From Clostridia bacterium (GTDB lineage Bacteria; Bacillota; Clostridia; CAKSNL01; HGM11501): DNA of 25,840 bases. Shown in pieces: positions 15,242 to 22,286 of this stretch. A program made the position numbers and the translations under genes. The stretch lies in NCBI GenBank assembly GCA_900766735.1, contig CAAFWO010000023.1:1-25840 (forward strand), given 5' to 3'. Every line of letters starts with the position of its first letter. Positions within the stretch are counted from its first letter, which is position 1. The notes under the pieces are model-generated. The model did no database searches and had not been told where the DNA came from. It saw nothing but the letters and a program-made list of their open reading frames with translations.

Positions 15242-16821
15242 AAAGAATAATTGCCATATTACTGACCGTTCTGCTTTTGGGTATGCTCACTGCCTGCGAT
15301 CAAAACGTTGGTCGGCATGCAGATGGCATAATAAAAGCCGATAAAGCAACCTTTGAAATCGGCAAGACACATAGCTCTTTTGAAGGTATGAACATTCAGA
15401 TTGCAAATGCAATTTGGGATGATGAAGAAATCAAACTCGACGTCAACTGGATCAACAAAACAGGATATGATGTCATGTACGGCTCATCATACGATATAGA
15501 GCGTGAAAACAATGGTGAATGGTCCAGTTGTGTTACTCTTGAAGACCTCGTTTTTACTTCAATTGGATATGAGCTTAAAGCCGGTGCAACTCAAAAGAAA
15601 ACATATAACCTAACAGATGTTTTTGATATTTCCCAAGATGGCAAATACCGCCTTACTACAGATTGCTCTATCTATGATAAGGGGCGCGGTGGCAAAAGCA
15701 CAGAGTGCGAGTTATGGGTAGAGTTCACCGTTACTCGTATTGGTGATACAAGCGGAGATGTGAAGAAAACCTTTGTTGATTTTGTCCCTCAATACATCCG
15801 CACAAACGGATATTACGAAGATGTTGAGTATCCGGTAGTGAAAATCATTCGCTCGGTTGACGAATTGAATTCTTATTATAACGAGAACAAGGAAAAATAT
15901 AGCCTTGAACGCAGAGAAGATCCTGCTTCGGACAGCACAATTGGCTTCCTTGATGCCTGTGACAAGTACAACGCTGAATACTTTGAGAAACAAATTCTCG
16001 TAATGGTACTGCTTGAAGAAGGCAGTGGTTCTGTCCGTCATAATGTAGATAATGTAAAATATGGTTCGGACGGAAAACTCTATGTTAGCATACGAAGAGA
16101 TGTACCTGAAGTTGGTACAGCTGACATGGCTGAATGGCATATTCTAATTGAGATGAAGAAAGATGTCATCGTTGCAAGTGAGTCGGATGTTATTGTTTGT
16201 CTGGATGGAGTAAATCTTAAGACTCAGCCTGCAACAGTGCGAGAGAACGGAAACTATTCAAACATTACGCTTACTATTCCTCACGATTGGGAATATGAGA
16301 CGGAACGTAAGAACGATTCCACCGAGTATTGTATTGCCATTTGGCCGGAAGGACAGACAGCGGGAAAGATTAAGGTATGGTATTATAACGCTTTTGGTGT
16401 TTGCGGAACCGGTCTTGAGCAGGAAGAAATCACCGTTGGCGGTTATAGCGCATGGAAAGGAACCTATGATAACAAGAAGCATTGGGATTATATAAGTTTG
16501 AGAAATACTCCCGGTTCTTACGTTATTATGAATGAAGGTGCAGATAAATGGCTCGGAGAGTATGAAACTGAACTGATGCAGATCCTCGATACGATAAATG
16601 TTGCTGAGGGGTATATCAGCGAAGGCGAAGCCATTGAGATTGCTAAGAAAGCAATAGATGTGAAATACGATGAAATCCGCGCAAGGTTTGATTCCACAAA
16701 CGGATTTTGGCGAATTAGTTTCCATGAGAAAAACTCTTCTGCAAGCGTTAAGGATATCATTATGACGCTTGAAGGAAAAATCCTTGATGATGAATATTTG
16801 AAACTGAAGGAGGTGCCTTGA
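15238..16821 (+). CDS. large lipoprotein with Ig-like domain
   Basis: 527 residues. The signal peptide ends in lipobox LTAC (about residue 20), which predicts a lipid-anchored exported protein. Residues about 35-165 resemble a bacterial Ig-like domain found in clostridial lipoproteins (pattern WDDEEIKLDVNWINKTGYDV, then ELKAGATQKKTYNL and GKYRLTTDC). The centre (about 190-320) and a segment around 330-440 are not recognised. The C-terminus (SEGEAIEIAKKAIDVKYDE and later FWRISF) looks like a PepSY-type module. GGGAGG precedes the ATG, which overlaps the previous stop. It is probably a sensor or cargo of the sigma operon. Confidence 0.8.
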   Translation: MKRIIAILLTVLLLGMLTACDQNVGRHADGIIKADKATFEIGKTHSSFEGMNIQIANAIWDDEEIKLDVNWINKTGYDVMYGSSYDIERENNGEWSSCVTLEDLVFTSIGYELKAGATQKKTYNLTDVFDISQDGKYRLTTDCSIYDKGRGGKSTECELWVEFTVTRIGDTSGDVKKTFVDFVPQYIRTNGYYEDVEYPVVKIIRSVDELNSYYNENKEKYSLERREDPASDSTIGFLDACDKYNAEYFEKQILVMVLLEEGSGSVRHNVDNVKYGSDGKLYVSIRRDVPEVGTADMAEWHILIEMKKDVIVASESDVIVCLDGVNLKTQPATVRENGNYSNITLTIPHDWEYETERKNDSTEYCIAIWPEGQTAGKIKVWYYNAFGVCGTGLEQEEITVGGYSAWKGTYDNKKHWDYISLRNTPGSYVIMNEGADKWLGEYETELMQILDTINVAEGYISEGEAIEIAKKAIDVKYDEIRARFDSTNGFWRISFHEKNSSASVKDIIMTLEGKILDDEYLKLKEVP

Positions 16822-18134
16822 TGAAAAAGAAGATATGGATACCGATTTTGATAGTAGCAGTTATCGCTATCCTTGTTATTCCGATTCCAACCGGAATCTA
16901 TAAGGATGGTGGAACACGGGAATACACATCACTGACCTATAAGATCGTGGATTGGAACCGACTAACCGATGACGGCTCTACCTACAGCGCCACTAAGGTG
17001 TATTTCTTCCCGAATAACTTCCGTTCCATTGACAACCTATGGTATAAAGAAGAACCGAAGGTCGAACACACCTTTATTGCAACTATACTTGAAATCAATG
17101 GAACTTCTGTTACAGTGCAGCCGGTTGAGAACAGTGCTATCTTAATGAGTTCTGATAAGGTGTCCTTTGGAACTGCGAACCTTGAAAAGATAGATGTCGA
17201 GGTTGGTAGTGTTGTAAAAGTCATCTATACAGGCGGCGTGATGGAATCTTATCCGGCAAAGGTTAATGCGAAGAGCTGGTCATTGTCAGATGATTTACGC
17301 CACATGGAATATACCGAGCAATGGTTGGATAAAGAAACAGCCGAAAAATGCGATAACAACATCTTTGACCATATTACGATCACCAAGATATACTCTAACT
17401 GTTTCTTTGCAAGAACGGTCATTCCAATGCCTTATGAGATTAAGCTAAATGGCACTTTGTCGGATGAATGGTGCGTAGGCGACCAGATTACCGCAACCTA
17501 TACTAATGTCTATTATGATGATGAAAACAAGCGTGTAGAAGTCGATTTTACCTCAGTCGAAGCAAGTGATTGGCAGCCGGATCCCGGTGTTGCTTATAAA
17601 CCGGTTATCTATCTTTATCCCGAAGTTGAAACAGAGGTATCAGTTAAACTCGACTATAATGGAAACCTGGTTTGCACCTATCCTGCCTATAAAGACGGCT
17701 GGACTGTAACAGCAGCTCCGGACGGAACACTCACCGATGCAAACGGTCAGACCTATAATTATCTCTATTGGGAGGGCGAGTCCTATGCACAGTATGACCT
17801 GTCTAAAGGCTTCTGTGTTAAGGGCGAAGATACTGCAGCATTCCTTGAGGGTGCGCTTGAACAGCTCGGCCTTACCCGACGTGAAGCCAATGAGTTTATC
17901 GTATATTGGCTGCCGCTGATGGAACAGAATCTGTACAACATCATCTCATTCCAGACTGACATCTACACCGACAATGCGAAGCTCATGGTGGATCCAGCAC
18001 CTGACACTTTGATTCGCGTGTTTATGGCTTGGCAGTCTGCAGATGAATATGTAGAACTGGAAAAGCAAGATCTGACCGCACCCGATCGCACCGGATTTAC
18101 GGTCGTAGAATGGGGCGGCACCGAGATAAAGTAA
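16821..18134 (+). CDS. membrane-anchored protein with KPVIYLYP domain
   Basis: 437 residues. It has one N-terminal membrane anchor (about 4-26) and a large outside part. Residues about 75-145 and 185-250 look like two copies of a small beta-barrel-like unit (pattern xxIxEIxGxxVTV ... VGSVVKVIY and xxITKIYSN ... VGDQITATY). A C-terminal domain starts at KPVIYLYP (260-267) and contains CTYPAYKDGW, YLYWEGE, REANEFIVYWLP and FTVVEWGG. That domain is widespread in gut Firmicutes and has no established function. AAGGAGGT precedes the ATG, which overlaps the lipoprotein stop by one base. Confidence 0.82.
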   Translation: MKKKIWIPILIVAVIAILVIPIPTGIYKDGGTREYTSLTYKIVDWNRLTDDGSTYSATKVYFFPNNFRSIDNLWYKEEPKVEHTFIATILEINGTSVTVQPVENSAILMSSDKVSFGTANLEKIDVEVGSVVKVIYTGGVMESYPAKVNAKSWSLSDDLRHMEYTEQWLDKETAEKCDNNIFDHITITKIYSNCFFARTVIPMPYEIKLNGTLSDEWCVGDQITATYTNVYYDDENKRVEVDFTSVEASDWQPDPGVAYKPVIYLYPEVETEVSVKLDYNGNLVCTYPAYKDGWTVTAAPDGTLTDANGQTYNYLYWEGESYAQYDLSKGFCVKGEDTAAFLEGALEQLGLTRREANEFIVYWLPLMEQNLYNIISFQTDIYTDNAKLMVDPAPDTLIRVFMAWQSADEYVELEKQDLTAPDRTGFTVVEWGGTEIK

Positions 18135-18146
18135 GGCGGTGGTTGT

Positions 18147-18539
18147 ATGAAGATGAAGAAGCTACTTCTCGTATTCTTTCCGATTATAGCATTCGTATTA
18201 GAACTACTTCCTTACGGCGTTGTACTGAACTTTGCGAACCCTGAAGGCGAGCCTTGGCGTAGGACGTATTCCTATTTCAGTCTGACACCATTTGGATATG
18301 CAAACTTTGGTCCTTTCATTACTGCCATACTGACCTGCGCCCTGCTTGCATTGGCAGTCATCTATCTGTTCAAACCACGCAAGGGACTGAAAACGGCTAT
18401 CCTGAATGTATCCGGCTTTGCAACCGTAGCATCCCTTATGCCGTTGATGTTCGGTTTTGATTACATCACGGTGATTGGCGTGATCATTACTTTGCTTCTG
18501 GCAGGAACATTTGGAACCTGCTTTATCAAGGAAAAATAG
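18147..18539 (+). CDS. small polytopic membrane protein
   Basis: 130 residues with about four hydrophobic segments (5-28, 52-72, 82-100 and 106-126). It begins 12 bp after the KPVIYLYP-domain gene and is followed by a terminator, so it is the last gene of the ECF sigma operon. No family motif is recognised. A role together with the exported proteins of the operon is inferred from position only. Confidence 0.72.
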   Translation: MKMKKLLLVFFPIIAFVLELLPYGVVLNFANPEGEPWRRTYSYFSLTPFGYANFGPFITAILTCALLALAVIYLFKPRKGLKTAILNVSGFATVASLMPLMFGFDYITVIGVIITLLLAGTFGTCFIKEK

Positions 18540-18554
18540 TTGCGTATATTTGCT

Positions 18555-18587
18555 AAAGGCGTCGCATCGGCGGCGCCTTTGTCTTTT
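18555..18587 (+). terminator. terminator of the ECF sigma operon
   Basis: AAAGGCGTCGC and GCGGCGCCTTT arms around a four-base loop, followed by GTCTTTT. Stem sequence differs from that at 18821-18846 in three positions, two of which are a compensatory C-G to T-A change. Confidence 0.8.
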
Positions 18588-18709
18588 ACAGAATTGTTCA
18601 TAGAAATAGCAGAAATGCGGCGCCTTCGTTCTATTCTATTATAAATGCGAGCCATTTAGCTCCGTAGGTATCAATTGCGAATCCGTAGTATAAAGATGAG
18701 GCAGAAAGG
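18588..18709. other. gene-free stretch
   Basis: Between the operon terminator and the truncated sigma gene I see no supported gene. It includes a possible TATAAA box, and AGAAAGGATGG lies at the start of the next reading frame. Confidence 0.35.
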
Positions 18710-18859
18710 ATGGTGAACAGTTTGGACGATAGTAAAATAATTGAGTTGTTCTATGAGCACTCGGAGCAGGCAATCATTGAACTATCGAATAAGTACGGCA
18801 CTGTATGCACAAGAGTAACGAAAGGTGTCGCTTCGGCGGCACCTTTCAAATACGGGTAG
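18710..18859 (+). pseudogene. truncated ECF sigma factor (N-terminal fragment)
   Basis: 49 codons. DDSKIIELFYEHSEQAIIEL and SNKYGTVC match the beginning of a common clostridial sigma-70 family group (about 33 residues before region 2.2). After TRVTKG the frame enters the hairpin at 18821 and stops at TAG 18859. Regions 2.3 to 4 are absent. The ribosome binding site is intact (AGAAAGGA); a TTG start at 18722 is also possible. It cannot act as a sigma factor, though a short peptide could still be made. Confidence 0.75.
18821..18846. terminator. hairpin with UUCG loop
   Basis: AAAGGTGTCGC and GCGGCACCTTT around a C(UUCG)G loop form a very stable stem. It is part of the end of the truncated sigma frame and sits directly upstream of the promoter of the next gene. 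Confidence 0.7.
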
Positions 18860-18885
18860 AAAAAGTCACAAATAAATGATATAAT
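18857..18885 (+). promoter_or_regulatory. extended -10 promoter of the DUF1653-like gene
   Basis: TAGAAA, a 17-bp spacer and TATAAT (18880-18885) within TGATATAAT. It has the same layout, including GGGTAGAAA, as the promoter at 13855-13883. Confidence 0.7.
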
Positions 18886-18911
18886 AAAGAAAAACTTCAA
18901 AAGGAGCGCCT

Positions 18912-19628
18912 ATGGGAAAGCAGCACAACAGAAGAATATTCGCAGGGTTCTACAAGCGGTATGACGGCAAATTCATCTACGTTGTCGCTGTCGTCCCTGA
19001 TGTAGACACCGGAGAACAAGTGGTCATCTTTCACGAAGGGATCGACGCCTGTGAGTGCAAATACTACTCCATGACCAAGCAGTCATTCTGCGAGATGGTG
19101 GAGGTGGACGGAGAATGGGTAGATAAGTTCGTCCGTCAGCCGCAGGTCAGGATCACGGATACGCACATTCAAAATCTCATTGACGGCGGCTTTAGCGGCC
19201 CCGTCCGAAAGAGTAAACCTAAAGATGAAGAAATGCTTGCGTATGAGTCCCGCTCCTATCGCCGTGCTGAAACATATACGGATTATGCAAAAGATCTCTG
19301 CACAAATTACAAAATCGATTTGCGAAGATACAATTTGTGCGTGACTCAAAAACGGTACATCGGCGTGGATGGCAAACAAGATTTCGATATACTGAAAGAG
19401 GATTTGAAATTTCTCAATGACTGCCTCAAAACCGTTCTCAAAAGCTACGGCACATATTTCAAAGAACGGTACGTTGACGGACTATCTGTCCGCAAGTATG
19501 CCGAGGCACACAATATGAACCGTGGCAGCGTGGATCACCTCAACCGAAAATTCATAGCGGAGCTTGCCGCCGCCCTCAAGGCGCGGGACGATGCAGACGG
19601 GGTATGCCGACTGCACAAACGGAAATAA
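18912..19628 (+). CDS. mobile-element protein, DUF1653-like N-terminus and HTH-like C-terminus
   Basis: 238 residues. The N-terminal 75 residues (FAGFYKRYDGKFIYVVAVV, DTGEQVVIFHE) resemble the DUF1653 fold. The C-terminal part (YFKERYVDGLSVRKYAEAHN and MNRGSVDHLNRKF, about 178-215) has the layout of a sigma region 4-like helix-turn-helix. Proteins of this build are often seen near replication and mobilization genes of clostridial elements. AAAGGAGCG precedes the ATG. A terminator follows, then the iteron-like region, so it is a candidate binder of those repeats (inference). Confidence 0.72.
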   Translation: MGKQHNRRIFAGFYKRYDGKFIYVVAVVPDVDTGEQVVIFHEGIDACECKYYSMTKQSFCEMVEVDGEWVDKFVRQPQVRITDTHIQNLIDGGFSGPVRKSKPKDEEMLAYESRSYRRAETYTDYAKDLCTNYKIDLRRYNLCVTQKRYIGVDGKQDFDILKEDLKFLNDCLKTVLKSYGTYFKERYVDGLSVRKYAEAHNMNRGSVDHLNRKFIAELAAALKARDDADGVCRLHKRK

Positions 19629-19644
19629 GTTAATATCTCAACAC

Positions 19645-19679
19645 AGACACTTGCTTATCAAAAGCAGGTGTCTTTTTTA
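19645..19679 (+). terminator. intrinsic terminator
   Basis: AGACACTTGCTT and AAGCAGGTGTCT form a 12-bp stem with one G-T pair, followed by six T residues. It ends the DUF1653-like gene. Confidence 0.88.
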
Positions 19680-19693
19680 TGCCCAAATGCCTA

Positions 19694-20190
19694 TGACAGA
19701 ATTATGTCAAAACCAATTGAATTTCCAAATACGGAATGAGAGGATAAATTTTGCCGACATCTAATATTTTCGCACTTCCCGACGGCTATATGGTGAGAGA
19801 AATATATTTTCTTTTTCCGCCGTTATGACGGAACTGTGTCAGTCGGGAGTTGGATTGGCTTGAAAAGTGAGAGAATTAAAATTTTTGGTTGTAGCATACC
19901 CCAAAAACTCCTATGACGAGTGAAGATATGTTTTTCTTGGTTGTAGGGTTCTTGTTTTATCGGCTTAAAAAGTGAGACGATTAAAATTTCACGCATAGAC
20001 CTTTCGTTTTTTCGGCTTGAAAAGTGAAGGAATGAATTTTCTTCTCCCTCCGCCCTTGTGACACGTTTATGTCAGTTGGGAGTTGAATTCCCATGAAAAA
20101 GTGAAAGGTACTTTTTCTCTCCTCTGCCGTTACTATGACAATTTTATGTCACACGGATAATCGTTTCCTTTGGACGAATGAGAGGATGTC
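19694..20190. repeat. iteron-like region with four TGACA-N6-TGTCA palindromes
   Basis: Palindromes at 19694-19709, 19826-19841 (TGACG variant), 20059-20074 and 20136-20151 have the same arms and the same 6-bp spacing. Each is followed by a looser unit ending in patterns like GTGAGAGAATTAAAATTT. Related units lacking the palindrome occur near 19961-19990 and 20013-20042. No gene is present. Position next to a RepA-like gene suggests a replication origin or a copy-control or regulatory region. Confidence 0.7.
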
Positions 20191-20470
20191 TTCTCAAACA
20201 CAACTGAATAACCTGCCGACAGGATATGCGGCGGTGGACTTTGCGATGACAGCGATCCGAAGGATCGTGCCGTAGGAGAAAGGCGCAGACGATGCGCCCT
20301 CAAAAGAGGACACGGCGAGCAAGGCACAAACACCGATGCGAAACACGGTCAGAGTGAGCGTAGGAACGATGTCGGGTGTACAGGTAAAAACTGCGGAGAG
20401 CGAGGAAGGACTATGAACTTTCTCTCGTAGGACAAAAGCCGTGATCTGCAAAACTAAAAACGAATTTTTA
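20191..20470. other. GC-rich region with small hairpins upstream of the RepA-like gene
   Basis: No gene is supported. CGATCC-GAA-GGATCG (20253-20267) and GGCGC-N7-GCGCC (20282-20298) are perfect hairpins in close succession. It could be a single-strand origin, part of an origin, or an oriT. The open frames on either strand lack good starts or motifs. Confidence 0.4.
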
Positions 20471-20538
20471 TGAAAGGTGGGATGGCTATGATTGTGCCAA
20501 ACGAAACAGACCAACACAACACAGAAAGGAAAAAGATA

Positions 20539-21549
20539 ATGAAAAAAGATGAACTGAAGCTACTCAAAATGTCGGACATCCAAGTGCGGGAAGTGGATTG
20601 GCTGTGGTATCCGTATATTCCATTCGGTAAGCTGACGATCATACACGGCGATCCGGGAGAAGGCAAAACAACCTTCGCGCTCCGCCTTGCCGCCGCCTGC
20701 TCCACCGGAACGCCTCTGCCGAATATGGATACCATTGCACCCATAACGGTGATCTATCAATCGGCAGAGGACGGTCTCGACGATACCATCAAGCCTCGTC
20801 TCATAGAAGCAGGCGCAGACCAGGAACGCATCATCAATATTTGCGAGGAAGAAAAATCTCTGCATATGTTGGACGAAAGAATTGAAAAAGCCATCGTGCA
20901 GTGCGGTGCCAAGATGCTTATCCTCGATCCGATGCAGGGATACCTTGGAGAGCGTGTGGATATGAACCGTGCCAACGAGGTGCGGACGATTATGAAATCC
21001 ATCGGGCAGGTCGCACAGCGGACAGGCTGTGCCGTTGTCCTTGTAGGACACCTCAACAAAGCCGCCGGTATGAGCAGTGCCTACCGTGGACTCGGATCTA
21101 TTGACTTCCGCGCCTCCGCAAGAAGCGTTCTCGTGGTGGGCAGACTGCGGAGCAACAAAAATGTCCGTGTCATCGTTCACGACAAATCTTCTCTTGCTCC
21201 CGAAGGTAAGTCCCTCGCCTTCAATCTCGGTAACGAAGAAGGCTTTTATTGGCTCGACGGTTATGAAAATATTTCTCCCGAGGAATTGCTGTCCGGCTAC
21301 GGCAATCAGGAAGAAACGAAAATGATGCAGGCAGAGGAACTGATCCGAACCATGCTGGACGGCGGTGCCGAGCTGCCCTGCGGTGAGATCTTTGCGGCGG
21401 CAAAGAGAAAGCAGATCTCACAGCGCACCGTCAACGAAGCAAAGAAAAATATCAAGGGCATCGTCACCCGAAAGGTAGGCGTAAAGTGGATGTGGTCTAT
21501 CTCGGGTGAAGATTGCAACATTGCAGAGGTGTCCTATGAAAAGGAATAG
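20539..21549 (+). CDS. RepA-like AAA ATPase
   Basis: 336 residues from this start. Walker A is GDPGEGKTT (37-45), a Walker B-like AKMLILDP follows, and VVLVGHLNK fits a sensor segment. The RecA-like fold resembles RepA helicases of RSF1010 and related mobile-element ATPases. The C-terminus (RKQISQRTVNEAKKNIKGIV) looks like a winged helix. An in-frame extension to 20488 or 20470 exists with its own GGTGG site. AAAGGA before ATG 20539 and the start of the conserved region favour the shorter form. It probably works in replication of the element. Confidence 0.82.
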   Translation: MKKDELKLLKMSDIQVREVDWLWYPYIPFGKLTIIHGDPGEGKTTFALRLAAACSTGTPLPNMDTIAPITVIYQSAEDGLDDTIKPRLIEAGADQERIINICEEEKSLHMLDERIEKAIVQCGAKMLILDPMQGYLGERVDMNRANEVRTIMKSIGQVAQRTGCAVVLVGHLNKAAGMSSAYRGLGSIDFRASARSVLVVGRLRSNKNVRVIVHDKSSLAPEGKSLAFNLGNEEGFYWLDGYENISPEELLSGYGNQEETKMMQAEELIRTMLDGGAELPCGEIFAAAKRKQISQRTVNEAKKNIKGIVTRKVGVKWMWSISGEDCNIAEVSYEKE

Positions 21550-21960
21550 AAAACGCAGCTCTGCATGGTTCCCATGGGAGTCCCTTGCATTGTTGCATTG
21601 TTCTTTTTGCCAAGACAACGGATGCAAAAGACCGAGCGCGGGAGCGAGAACGAAGGGCGCAGAACACCGCCCTTTGATCCACACAAACGCCCTGTGTGCC
21701 GTTTTTATCGCAGGGACGGGTAAACACCCCACCGAGCAAATATTCCCCTTTTTCTGCCGTTGTTTCGGAAATACGGAGAAGGCGAGGGCTACGCTTTTGT
21801 ACTCTCTCTTTGGAGAGAGTGCGAGCATCGCATTCGACTGGTCGCGGAACGCCCGCGCCCTGCCTTCTGCTACTCGGCGGGCAGAAGCCCTGCACCCACT
21901 TCTTACCTTCTTTGAAAAGAAGGTAAGCCAAGAAACTTTAGAACAGAAAGGAGCATCTAT
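21550..21960. other. hairpin-rich candidate oriT region
   Basis: About 400 bp between the RepA-like gene and mobC, with several inverted repeats. AAGGGCG-N8-CGCCCTT lies near 21653-21674. ACTCTCTC with GAGAGAGT lies at 21802-21822. CTTCTGC with GCAGAAG lies at 21865-21890. TTACCTTCTT-N4-AAGAAGGTAA at 21903-21926 is perfect. The transfer origin is often directly upstream of mobC, so this is the best oriT candidate. An open frame crossing it has no motif and overlaps both neighbours. Confidence 0.5.
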
Positions 21961-21962
21961 TT

Positions 21963-22286
21963 TTGAAAAACAAGAAGATGAGTATACGCATCAGCGAGGA
22001 AAACCTCACCGCCATACACCGCAAGGCAGAGCAAGCGGATATGACCTTCACGGACTATGTGACCAAAGCTTGCCTCGGAAAACAGATCGTCGTCATAGAT
22101 GGGCTTGACGAATTGATCCGTCAGCAGAAGGCTATCGGGCGCAACCTCAATCAGCTCACAATGCTTTGCAATATGGGTAGAGTCAGCGTGGCAAGCCTTG
22201 CGGAAATGAAAGAACAGTACGCAGAGATCAGCGCGGCTCTGACGGAACTTCTGGAGCGAAAGCGGTGGTCGGATGGCAACGGTTAA
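21963..22286 (+). CDS. mobC: MobC-type relaxosome protein
   Basis: 107 residues. The N-terminus (KKMSIRISEENLTAIHRKAE) is a ribbon-helix-helix, and MTFTDYVTKACLG and IGRNLNQLTMLCNMG fit the MobC family that binds oriT and helps the relaxase nick. The start is TTG 21963, 9 bp after AAAGGAG. ATG 21978 is the only in-frame ATG nearby but has poor spacing. The gene overlaps the relaxase gene by 14 bp, so they are translationally coupled. Confidence 0.87.
   Translation: MKNKKMSIRISEENLTAIHRKAEQADMTFTDYVTKACLGKQIVVIDGLDELIRQQKAIGRNLNQLTMLCNMGRVSVASLAEMKEQYAEISAALTELLERKRWSDGNG

Noticed and set aside
19694..20190. CRISPR array
   Set aside because: The repeats are imperfect and irregularly spaced, and no cas genes are present; the palindrome pattern fits an origin or operator better.
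21506..22108. 200-codon plus-strand open frame between the RepA-like gene and mobC
   Set aside because: It overlaps the end of one real gene and the first half of mobC in another frame, crosses the hairpin-rich region, and has a composition (Arg/Ser/Cys-rich) without any motif.
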